Below are positions 23,764 to 30,922 of a DNA stretch of 38,106 bases, one piece after another. The position numbers were made by a program, and so were the translations under genes. Source of the stretch: DAOTEJ01 sp035454085 (GTDB lineage: Bacteria > Pseudomonadota > Gammaproteobacteria > Burkholderiales > Burkholderiaceae_F); NCBI GenBank assembly GCA_035454085.1, contig DAOTEJ010000017.1:1-38106 (forward strand), in the 5' to 3' direction. The notes beneath the pieces were generated by a model. The model saw only the letters and a program-made list of their open reading frames with translations, had not been told where the DNA came from and ran no database searches. Positions within the stretch are counted from its first letter, which is position 1, and every line of letters begins with the position of its first letter.

Positions 23764-24030
23764 ATGGAAAAGACCCCCCCCTTTCTCGACGAGTTGCAGC
23801 GGCGCATCGAGGGCCTGATGTCCACGCTGCCCGCCGCCGAGGTGCGCGACAACCTCAAGGCCCTGCTCAGCACCCAGTTCGCCAAGCTCGACCTCGTGAC
23901 CCGGGAAGAGTTCGACACCCAGGCGCGGGTCCTGGCGCGCACCCGCGAGAAGCTCACCGCCCTCGCGGCCCGGGTCGAGGCGCTCGAGCGCGAGCGCGAC
24001 CCGCGCGCATCCCCGCCGCCGGGCAACTGA
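23764..24030 (+). CDS. ubiK: Ubiquinone biosynthesis accessory factor UbiK (BMFP family)
   Basis: An 88-residue protein of the YqiC/BMFP family. Its N-terminal half (FLDELQRRIEGLMSTLPAAEVRDNLKALL) is amphipathic and the C-terminal half (LVTREEFDTQARVLARTREKL to ALERE) is a trimerising coiled coil with the typical Val-x-Arg-Glu-Glu-Phe start. In enterobacteria this factor works with UbiJ in the ubiquinone assembly complex. It is divergent from the nitrogen-controlled porin operon, a gene order common in Burkholderiales. A TAGACT at 23734-23739 could be its -10, without a good -35. Confidence 0.88.
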   Translation: MEKTPPFLDELQRRIEGLMSTLPAAEVRDNLKALLSTQFAKLDLVTREEFDTQARVLARTREKLTALAARVEALERERDPRASPPPGN

Positions 24031-24045
24031 TCGCCTGGGCTTGAT

Positions 24046-24065
24046 CGGGCGCAGCCTGGCGCCCG
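24046..24065 (+). terminator. Terminator-like hairpin after ubiK
   Basis: CGGGCGC (24046-24052) and GCGCCCG (24059-24065) pair perfectly around a six-base loop, 15 bases after the ubiK stop. There is no T-run, so termination may be weak or factor-dependent. Confidence 0.45.
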
Positions 24066-24088
24066 TGCGGACTTGGTTCGCGGCACAA

Positions 24089-24113
24089 ACCTCCTAGATT
24101 TCAAGCAGGAGGT
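24089..24113 (+). promoter_or_regulatory. Hairpin that can mask the ribosome binding site of the Memo-AMMECR1 gene
   Basis: ACCTCCT (24089-24095) is the exact complement of AGGAGGT (24107-24113), separated by 11 bases. AGGAGGT is a full-strength Shine-Dalgarno seven bases before the ATG at 24120. In RNA the two would pair over 7 bp and hide the site. The base composition of this short stretch is unusually AT-rich for the region. Confidence 0.6.
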
Positions 24114-24119
24114 GACTTC

Positions 24120-25505
24120 ATGCTCGCGGCCCCGTTCCCTCAGACTGCCCGCCGCCCCGCGGTCGCCGGAGTGTTCTATCCGGCGCGCTCCACCGAACTG
24201 CGCGCGCAGGTTCGTGCCCTGCTGCAGGCGGCCCGCGTCGCGCTGCCGGCCCGGCCCAAGGCCTTGATCGTGCCCCACGCGGGCTATGCGTACTCCGGGG
24301 CCACGGCAGCGGCCGCCTACGCCAGCCTCGCGCCCTGGGCCAGCGGCATCGAGCGCGTCGTGCTGATCGGGCCGGCCCACCGGGTCGCGGTGCGCGGCAT
24401 CGCGGTGCCCGGCTCGGCGTCGTTCGCGACGCCGCTCGGCGAGGTCCCGCTCGACACGGCGGCACTGCGCCGGCTCGATGAGCTCGACGCGGTGCGCGCT
24501 TCAGACCTGGCGCACGCCGGGGAGCACAGCCTCGAGGTGCAATTGCCCTTCCTGCAGTCGGTTCTGCCGCCCTTCCGGCTCGTGCCCCTGCTGGTGGGCC
24601 TGGCCGAGGCGAGCGAGGTGGCCGAGGCGCTCGAGTGCGTCTGGGGCGGCGACGAGACCCTGGTCGTGGCTAGTTCCGATCTCTCTCACTTCCTGCCCGA
24701 GGACGCCGCGCGCCACGCCGATGCCATCACGGTGGGCGCCCTGCTGCATCTGGACGCGGCCCTGAGCCCCGAACAGGCCTGCGGTGCCGCGCCGCTCAAC
24801 GGCTTGCTGCTGGCGGCGCGTCGTCATGGCCTGCAGGCGCAACTGCTTGCCCAGACCACCAGCGGCGCGAGCGGCGGGCGCCGCGACTCGGTGGTGGGCT
24901 ACGCAGCGCTGGCCTTGCTGCCCGCGGCGCGCGCCATGGACGCAGATGACTCGCCGGCCGGTCGCGCCCGGACCCTCACCGGCATCGCGCGCCGGGCGAT
25001 CGGCGCCGCGCTGCGCAAGGACCCCGCGCCTGACTTGCCGGCAGCGCCGTGGCTGCAGGCGCCAGCGGCCTGCTTCGTGAGCCTGCACACACCCAGCGGC
25101 GCGCTGCGCGGCTGCATCGGCACGCTCGAGGCGCGCCGGCCCCTGGGCCAGGAAGTGGCCGCGCAGGCGGTGGCCGCGGCGCGGTGCGACCCGCGCTTCG
25201 CTGCGGTCAATCCCGACGAGTTGCCTGATCTGCGTATCACGGTCTCGGTGCTCGGGCCGGCGCAGCCGCTCGAGCTGGCCGACGAGGCAGCTCTGCTGGC
25301 GGCGCTGCGCCCTGGCATCGACGGACTCACCCTGGTCGCGGGCGAGCGGCGTGCCACCTTCCTGCCACAGGTCTGGCAGACCTTGCCCGAGCCGCGCGCC
25401 TTCCTGGCCGAACTCAAGGCCAAGGCCGGCTTGCCGCGCGACGCGGCGCATGCCGCCCTGCGTTACGAGCGCTACACCACCCAGACCTTCGAGGAGGCGC
25501 CATGA
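24120..25505 (+). CDS. AmmeMemoRadiSam system proteins B and A fused (Memo-AMMECR1)
   Basis: A 461-residue fusion. Residues about 10-270 are a Memo-like domain (system protein B): RRPAVAGVFYPA at the start, then candidate metal ligands His53 in VPHAGYAYSG, His87 in IGPAHRVAV, Asp187 and His190 in SSDLSHF, and Cys221. Residues about 280-460 are an AMMECR1 domain (system protein A) with its hallmark ALRGCIGTLE at 328-337 and CDPRFAAVNPDEL. Memo and AMMECR1 are usually separate genes next to a radical SAM gene; the reaction is unknown. The stop overlaps the radical SAM start (ATGA). No signal peptide: a cytoplasmic protein. The ATG at 24120 is set by AGGAGGT, which lies in a hairpin. Confidence 0.92.
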   Translation: MLAAPFPQTARRPAVAGVFYPARSTELRAQVRALLQAARVALPARPKALIVPHAGYAYSGATAAAAYASLAPWASGIERVVLIGPAHRVAVRGIAVPGSASFATPLGEVPLDTAALRRLDELDAVRASDLAHAGEHSLEVQLPFLQSVLPPFRLVPLLVGLAEASEVAEALECVWGGDETLVVASSDLSHFLPEDAARHADAITVGALLHLDAALSPEQACGAAPLNGLLLAARRHGLQAQLLAQTTSGASGGRRDSVVGYAALALLPAARAMDADDSPAGRARTLTGIARRAIGAALRKDPAPDLPAAPWLQAPAACFVSLHTPSGALRGCIGTLEARRPLGQEVAAQAVAAARCDPRFAAVNPDELPDLRITVSVLGPAQPLELADEAALLAALRPGIDGLTLVAGERRATFLPQVWQTLPEPRAFLAELKAKAGLPRDAAHAALRYERYTTQTFEEAP

Positions 25506-26596
25506 GCCCGAACGTTCTGCCGCCTGATGTCGAGGCCCACGGCGCACTGTGGTGGCACCGGCTGCCCGATGGTCGGCTGCAGTGCGACCTGTGCCCACGC
25601 GACTGCCGCCTGCACGAGGGGCAGCGCGGCCTGTGCTTCGTGCGCGCGAACCTGGGCGGACACATGGTGCTCAGCACCTACGGCCGCTCCTCGGGCTTCG
25701 CCGTCGATCCGATCGAGAAGAAGCCGCTGTTCCACTTCCTGCCCGGCTCGGCGGTGCTGTCCTTCGGCACCGCCGGCTGCAACCTGGCCTGCAAGTTCTG
25801 CCAGAACTGGGACATCAGCAAGTCGACGGAATTCGACCGCCTTCAGGTCGAGGCCAGCCCCGAGGCCATCGCCCAGGCGGCCCTGGCCTCGGGGTGCGAG
25901 TCGGTCGCCTTCACCTACAACGATCCGGTGATCTTCGCCGAGTACGCGATGGACACGGCCCGCGCCTGCCACGAGCTGGGTATCGCCACCGTGGCCGTGA
26001 CCGCCGGCTACATCCACGCGCAGCCGCGCCGCAGTTTCTTCGAGCACATCGATGCGGCCAACGTGGACCTCAAGGCGTTCACGGAAGACTTCTACTTCCG
26101 GCGCACCGGCGCCCACCTCGCGCCGGTGCTCGACACCTTGCGCTACCTGGTGCACGAGACCTCCGTGTGGACCGAACTCACCACGTTGCTGATTCCGGGC
26201 CACAACGACGGCGACGCGGAGCTGCGCGAACTGGCCCGCTTCGTGGCACGCGAACTCAAGCCGGAGGTGCCGCTGCACTTCAGCGCCTTCCACCCGGACT
26301 GGAAGATGGGCGCGGTCCCGCCCACGCCAGCCAGCACGCTGGCGCGCGCGCGCCGCATCGCGCAGGAGGAAGGCCTGCAGTTCGTCTACACGGGCAACGT
26401 CCGCGACCGCGAAGGCGGCTCGACCTTCTGCCCCCGTTGCGCGGCCTTGCTGATCGAGCGCGACTGGCACCGGGTACTGCGCTATGAAGTCGAGCCGGGC
26501 GGCCTGTGTCCCCACTGCCGCACGCGCCTGCCGGGGCGCTACGCCGCCGCGCCCGGCCGGCAGGAGGGCCGCCGCGCATTCCTGCGCGAAGTCTGA
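25502..26596 (+). CDS. amrS: AmmeMemoRadiSam system radical SAM enzyme
   Basis: A 364-residue radical SAM protein, the third part of the AmmeMemoRadiSam system. The iron-sulfur motif is CNLACKFCQNW (Cys93, Cys97, Cys100). Before it, four cysteines (28, 31, 35, 45) in CDLCPRDCRLHEGQRGLC form a second cluster or zinc site, as in PFL-activase-like relatives. FTYNDPVIFAEYAMD and VTAGYIHAQPRRSFFEHIDAANVDLKAF follow. Near the C-terminus CPRC and CPHC, 30 or so residues apart, resemble a zinc ribbon. The substrate is unknown; the obligatory neighbour is the Memo-AMMECR1 fusion, whose stop it overlaps. Its own stop abuts the stop of the opposing gene. Confidence 0.92.
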   Translation: MSPNVLPPDVEAHGALWWHRLPDGRLQCDLCPRDCRLHEGQRGLCFVRANLGGHMVLSTYGRSSGFAVDPIEKKPLFHFLPGSAVLSFGTAGCNLACKFCQNWDISKSTEFDRLQVEASPEAIAQAALASGCESVAFTYNDPVIFAEYAMDTARACHELGIATVAVTAGYIHAQPRRSFFEHIDAANVDLKAFTEDFYFRRTGAHLAPVLDTLRYLVHETSVWTELTTLLIPGHNDGDAELRELARFVARELKPEVPLHFSAFHPDWKMGAVPPTPASTLARARRIAQEEGLQFVYTGNVRDREGGSTFCPRCAALLIERDWHRVLRYEVEPGGLCPHCRTRLPGRYAAAPGRQEGRRAFLREV

Positions 26597-27427
26597 TCAG
26601 GCAGTGCGCGCCCGCGCCACGGCGATGATGCGCGTTGCGGTCTCGCGCGGCAGCTCGGCCAGTTCTGCCTCCATCACGCGCCGGTCGATCAGGCGCACAT
26701 GCCGGCGGCGCGCGGTGTCGCGCACCGCGGCCTCGGCGCCGCCCTCGGCCACCAGGGCCACGCGAGGGTGACCCAGTTCGCGCGCCCGTTCGAGCAGCGC
26801 AGTGATGCGCTCCTGCGTGACGATGTCCGGCTGCACGAGGAACGCGTAGCTGCGGCTCGCGTTGTCGCGATGGGTGAGCACGCCCTCGATCGGAAACGCG
26901 GTGGGCGGTACCGGCCTCATCACGTAGCCCCGCGCCTCGAACCAAGCCAGGACGATCTGGCGCAACTCGACTCCGGCCAGGCTCTGGGCGGTCTGCTGCG
27001 CCCTCCCCGAGGAACGCAGGGGCGGCAGATCCTTCTCGTCGGTGAGGATCTGCGAGATCACGTCGCTGTCGGGCGCGGGCGGCACCGGCCACTGTCGCGC
27101 GGGCGCGGGCGGAGGCGGGGGCGGTGCCGGCCTGGGCGCGGGNNNNNNNNNNNNNNNNNNNNNNNNNNNNNNNNNNNNNNNNNNNNNNNNNNNNNNNNNN
27201 NNNNNNNNNNNNNNNNNNNNNNNNNNNNNNNNNNNNNNNNNNTCCTCGGTGTCGATCACCTCGCCCTGCGCCGCCGGAGTCTGGGTGAGCACCCCGGCCT
27301 GCAGGGCCTCCATCGCCGCGGCCTCGCGCCTCATGGCCTGTCGCCGCATGCGCCGCGAGCGCCCCACCACCCAGACCGCGCCCACCACGGCCACGGCCGC
27401 GATCAACCACCAGAACAAAATATCCAT
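26597..27427 (-). CDS. Membrane-anchored protein with degenerate Mrr-like domain, gap inside
   Basis: The N-terminus MDILFWWLIAAVAVVGAVWVVG is one membrane helix, followed by a basic cytosolic stretch. A scaffold gap interrupts the following linker; after it comes a proline-rich segment (PAPRPAPPPPPPAPA) and then a C-terminal domain of about 120 residues. That domain reads like the restriction-endonuclease-like Mrr_cat fold: an LRQIVLAWFEARGYVMRP helix, a strand SRSYAFLVQPD in the position of the catalytic Q-x-K strand, then ERITALLERARELGHPRVALVAEGG and HVRLIDRRVMEAEL. The catalytic Lys is not visible, so it is probably inactive as a nuclease. The fold call is by eye and tentative. The ATG at 27427 gives the membrane helix. 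Confidence 0.6.
   Translation of the reverse strand: MDILFWWLIAAVAVVGAVWVVGRSRRMRRQAMRREAAAMEALQAGVLTQTPAAQGEVIDTEXXXXXXXXXXXXXXXXXXXXXXXXXXXXXXXXXXPAPRPAPPPPPPAPARQWPVPPAPDSDVISQILTDEKDLPPLRSSGRAQQTAQSLAGVELRQIVLAWFEARGYVMRPVPPTAFPIEGVLTHRDNASRSYAFLVQPDIVTQERITALLERARELGHPRVALVAEGGAEAAVRDTARRRHVRLIDRRVMEAELAELPRETATRIIAVARARTA
27143..27242. other. Second assembly gap of 100 Ns
   Basis: Unlike the first gap, the flanking ends do not match each other, so sequence is really missing. It falls in the coding sequence of a proline-rich, very GC-rich linker, a typical failure point for short-read assembly. The reading frame agrees on both sides if the true gap is 100 bases modulo 3. Confidence 0.95.
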
Positions 27428-27600
27428 CGGCGCATTTTGGCAGCGCCGCATCGCGCGCAGGCAATGCTTGTGGCGCATGTGCGACGATCCCGGCCATTGC
27501 TGCGCCGCCGCTGCGCCCGCAGCCGGTGCGTTTGGCCGCAGGCGCACAGGCTGCGCTGGCACAATGCCGCGCGATCGCCCTCGCGGCCCCTTGGTGATTG

Positions 27601-28647
27601 ATGAGCCCCACTGAATCGACCCCCGGACAACGCGTCCTGGTGACCGGCGGCGCCGGCTACATCGGCTCCCACACCCTGATCGAGCTTCTGGCGGCCGGCC
27701 ACACGCTGGTCTGCCTCGACAACTACAGCAACAGCTCGCCCGAGGCCCTGCGTCGCGTGGAGCGCATCGCCGGCCGCGGCTTCGAGGCGGTCGAGGGTGA
27801 TGTCCGGGATGCGGCGCTGCTCGACGCGCTCTGTGCCCGCCACCGCTTCGACGCGGTGATCCACTTCGCCGCCCTCAAGGCGGTGGGCGAGTCGGTCGCC
27901 CGTCCGCTCGACTACTACGAGAACAATGTCGCTGGCACGCTCGCGCTGCTGCAGGCCTGCCGGCGCCATGCCCTGCAACGCTTCGTGTTCAGTTCGTCGG
28001 CCACCGTCTACGGCGCACCGGAGCGGCTGCCGCTCACCGAGGACGCGCCTACGCGCGCCGTCAATCCCTACGGGGCCACGAAGCTGATGGTCGAGCAGAT
28101 CCTGCGCGACCTCGCAGCCGCGCAGCCCGAGTTCAGTGCCGTGGCCCTGCGCTACTTCAACCCCGTGGGCGCCCACGAGAGCGGCCTGATCGGCGAGGAT
28201 CCGGCCGACGTGCCCAACAACCTCTTCCCCTTCATCACCCAGGTCGCGGTGGGGCTGCGCGACTGCCTGTCGGTGTTCGGCTCCGACTGGCCGACGCGCG
28301 ACGGCAGCGGGGTGCGCGACTACATCCATGTCGTCGACCTGGCTGCCGGCCACGTGCGCGCGCTCGACTACGCGGCGCGCCACGCCGGCTTCCACGCCTT
28401 CAACCTGGGCACCGGACGCGGCACGAGCGTGCTCGAGCTCGTGACTGCGTTCGAACGCGCCACCGGCCGCCCCGTGCCCTGCCGCATCGCACCGCGCCGC
28501 GCGGGCGACATCGCCGAGTGCTGGGCCGATCCTTCCCGGGCGCGCGCCGAGCTGGGCTGGACCGCGCAGCGCGGCATCGAGCAGATGTGCGCGGACGGCT
28601 GGCGCTGGCAGAGCGCCAATCCGCGCGGCTACCGGTCTGCCGCATGA
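27601..28647 (+). CDS. galE: UDP-glucose/UDP-hexose 4-epimerase
   Basis: A 348-residue short-chain-dehydrogenase epimerase with the NAD-binding VLVTGGAGYIGSHT at the start, the Ser in SSSATVYGAPE, the Tyr-x-x-x-Lys pair in NPYGATKLMVE, and RYFNPVGAHESGLIGEDP, all GalE hallmarks. It interconverts UDP-Glc and UDP-Gal, and in some lineages the GlcNAc/GalNAc pair. The ATG at 27601 is preferred; an overlapping in-frame TTG at 27598 adds one residue. The stop overlaps the pelD ATG (ATGA), tying it to the Pel-like genes, where it may provide UDP-GalNAc or UDP-Gal. Confidence 0.93.
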   Translation: MSPTESTPGQRVLVTGGAGYIGSHTLIELLAAGHTLVCLDNYSNSSPEALRRVERIAGRGFEAVEGDVRDAALLDALCARHRFDAVIHFAALKAVGESVARPLDYYENNVAGTLALLQACRRHALQRFVFSSSATVYGAPERLPLTEDAPTRAVNPYGATKLMVEQILRDLAAAQPEFSAVALRYFNPVGAHESGLIGEDPADVPNNLFPFITQVAVGLRDCLSVFGSDWPTRDGSGVRDYIHVVDLAAGHVRALDYAARHAGFHAFNLGTGRGTSVLELVTAFERATGRPVPCRIAPRRAGDIAECWADPSRARAELGWTAQRGIEQMCADGWRWQSANPRGYRSAA

Positions 28648-29936
28648 CGAACCCCACCCGCGCGTTCGCCGATCCGCGGGCCGCGGTGCCCCAGGCCCTG
28701 CTGCTGATGGCTGCCGGGCTCGCGGCCAGCGCGTGGCTGCGCCCCGACGATCCTTTCTGGCGCGACGCCGCCTTCCCCTGGCTGTGGCTGCTGCCGGTGC
28801 TGCCTGCGCTGCGTCATGGCGTGCTGGGTGCCGTGACTGCGCTCGGCCTGACGTTCGCGGTGTGGATGCTCTGGGCCGGCCTGGGCGCCCACGCGCCGGC
28901 GCTTCCGCGCCAGGCGGCGCTCGCCGGCGGCGTTCTGGCGCTGCTCTGCGGCTACTACGCCGATCGCTGGCGCAGCCGGCTCGCCCAGGCGTTCGACCGC
29001 TCGACCGCGCTCGGATCGCGCGTGGCCGCGCAAGGCCGCGAGCTCGCGCTGCTCGAGCAATCGCACCTGCGCCTCGAGCAGGAGTTCATCGCCCATCCGC
29101 ACTCGCTGCGCGAGATGATGGTCCTGCTGCGCAGCCTGATCCTCAGCGACGGCACCGCGCCGCTGCCGGCCGCGGCCTGGCTGCTGCACTACCTCGGCCA
29201 GACCTGCCGCTTCGAGGCCGCCGCCCTGCACGCCGTGCGTCAGGAACAGCTGTCCGCGCAGCCCGTCGCGGCGCTCGGCGACGGTGCGCCCCTGGCGCCC
29301 GCCGACCCGCTGCTGCGCACCGCGCTCGAGTCGCGCGCGCTCAGCCGGGTGCGGGGCGACAGCCCGCCCGGCGTGTACCTGCTCGCCGCCCCCATCCTGA
29401 CCAGCGAAGGCCGCCTGCTGGGCATGCTGGTGGTGCGGCGCATGGCCTTCGTCTCGCTCACCGCCGACACGCTGCGCTTCATTGCGCTGACGCTGGGCTA
29501 CTACGCCGACGGCGTGGCCGCGGCCGAGTCGGCGCGTCCGGTGCAGGCCGCCGAGCCGCGCTGCCCCACGGCCTTCGCCGCCGAACTCGCGCGCCTGGCC
29601 CGCATCCACGCCGACGGAGGCATGCCCTCCACCCTCGTGGCCTTCTCGCCCGCTCACGAAGACGAGCTGGCGAGCGAACTGCTCGACCGCATCCGCTCCC
29701 TGCGCCGCCCCACCGACCTGGACTGGAACCTGCGGGGCGAGACAGGCCGTGCACTCGTCGTGCTGCTGCCGCTGAGCAACGCCGCCGGCGCGCGCGGCTA
29801 CGTCGAGCGCCTCGAGACCACGCTTACGCCCGGACGCTCGCTGGGCGCCGCCGGCCTGGCCACGCGCATGCTGGTTCTCGACACCCGCCCCGCCGGCGAG
29901 CAGTTGCGCGAGTTCCTCGCGCCGATCGATGTCTAG
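28644..29936 (+). CDS. pelD: PelD-like cyclic-di-GMP receptor
   Basis: A 430-residue inner-membrane protein with the PelD architecture. About four hydrophobic helices occupy residues 17-105, then a coiled segment (110-150), a GAF-like domain (about 150-290) and a degenerate GGDEF-like domain (about 308-430). The latter has no GGDEF motif but keeps an RxxD pair (Arg355 to Asp358, RPTD), aligned with the RGLD site with which PelD binds cyclic di-GMP. PelD activates Pel polysaccharide synthesis together with PelE, PelF and PelG. Identification rests on domain order and on the neighbours. It overlaps galE by 4 and pelE by 8 bases. Confidence 0.8.
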   Translation: MTNPTRAFADPRAAVPQALLLMAAGLAASAWLRPDDPFWRDAAFPWLWLLPVLPALRHGVLGAVTALGLTFAVWMLWAGLGAHAPALPRQAALAGGVLALLCGYYADRWRSRLAQAFDRSTALGSRVAAQGRELALLEQSHLRLEQEFIAHPHSLREMMVLLRSLILSDGTAPLPAAAWLLHYLGQTCRFEAAALHAVRQEQLSAQPVAALGDGAPLAPADPLLRTALESRALSRVRGDSPPGVYLLAAPILTSEGRLLGMLVVRRMAFVSLTADTLRFIALTLGYYADGVAAAESARPVQAAEPRCPTAFAAELARLARIHADGGMPSTLVAFSPAHEDELASELLDRIRSLRRPTDLDWNLRGETGRALVVLLPLSNAAGARGYVERLETTLTPGRSLGAAGLATRMLVLDTRPAGEQLREFLAPIDV

Positions 29937-30921
29937 GCTCGCGCTCGCCAGCATCGCGCTCGAGGCGCTGGCCTGCGCCCTGCTCGCCGCGGCGCTGGGG
30001 CCCTCGCCCGACTGGATCGGACTCGCCGCGGTGCTGCATGTCGCGGCCGCCGCCGCGGCCGCCTGGCTGCTGGCGGGGGCCGCGCCGCGCCGCTCGCGTG
30101 CCAGTGCGGTGGCTCTTGCACTGGGCCTGGTTCTGGCCGTGCCGGCGCTCGGCCTGGCCGCGGTGCTCGCGCTGCGTCAGCGGCTCGTGCGGGCGGTCGA
30201 ACAGGCGGCGATCGAGGCCGGCCCCGCTCCCGAATTCGTGAAGACCCCCGAGCCGCTGAGCGACTCCGAGGGGCGCGGGCCGCGCGGCACGGCGGTGCGA
30301 GCCCTGCTGCGTGACCGCGCGGCATCGACCGAGGCGCGCAGCCGCGCGCTGCTCGCCCTGGACCGCGCGCCGGTGCAGGCGGCAGCACCCCTGTTGCGCG
30401 AGGCTCTTTCAGACCCTGGCGAGGAGCTGCGCATCCTCGCCTGCCTGATGCTCGAACGGCGCGAGTCCCTGCTGCGCGCCACCCTGACGCAGGCCGCCGC
30501 CGAACTCGACGCGGCGCGCGCGCGTGCCGACCTTGCGGCGCAACGGGCCGCGCTGCGCGGCATCGCACAGCAGCACTGGGAGCGGGTCTACCAGGGCCTG
30601 GTGCAGGACGATTGGGCCGAGCACGTGCTGCACGCGGCGCGGGAAGCCGCTCGCGGCGCGCTCGCCCTGGACCACGATGACGGCGCGCTGTGGCTGCTGC
30701 TGGCGCGCATCGACCTGCGCAGCGGCGACCTCGAAGCCGCGGAAGCCGCGCTGCGCGCGGCTCACGACGCAGGTCTCGGGCGGGCCAGTGCACTGCCTTA
30801 CTGGGCGGAGCTGCGCTTCAGGCAATCGCGCCCGCAAGAAGTTGCGGAGCTGCTGCGCGAACTCGGCCCGGCCCCGGCCGCGGGCCCGCTGGCCGCCGTG
30901 CAGCGCTTCTGGAGCGCCTGA
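29929..30921 (+). CDS. pelE: PelE-like membrane protein with TPR region
   Basis: A 330-residue protein with two or three N-terminal membrane helices (within residues 1-85), then a cytosolic helical region. A short Pro/Asp/Ser-rich linker is followed by helical repeats; the segment LALDHDDGALWLLLARIDLRSGDLEAAEAALRAAHDAG reads as tetratricopeptide repeats. This is the layout of PelE, a scaffold in the inner-membrane Pel synthase complex that holds PelF. The sequence is very Ala/Arg/Leu-rich, so identification depends strongly on the order pelD-pelE-pelF-pelG. The ATG lies within the end of pelD. Confidence 0.72.
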   Translation: MSRLALASIALEALACALLAAALGPSPDWIGLAAVLHVAAAAAAAWLLAGAAPRRSRASAVALALGLVLAVPALGLAAVLALRQRLVRAVEQAAIEAGPAPEFVKTPEPLSDSEGRGPRGTAVRALLRDRAASTEARSRALLALDRAPVQAAAPLLREALSDPGEELRILACLMLERRESLLRATLTQAAAELDAARARADLAAQRAALRGIAQQHWERVYQGLVQDDWAEHVLHAAREAARGALALDHDDGALWLLLARIDLRSGDLEAAEAALRAAHDAGLGRASALPYWAELRFRQSRPQEVAELLRELGPAPAAGPLAAVQRFWSA

Positions 30922-30922
30922 G

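Noticed and set aside
27143..27242. Second gap as another unmerged overlap
   Set aside because: The bases to the left and right do not match each other, so sequence is really missing here.
29566..29936. PelD-like protein as an active diguanylate cyclase
   Set aside because: There is no GGDEF or similar active-site motif; only the RxxD receptor site is present.
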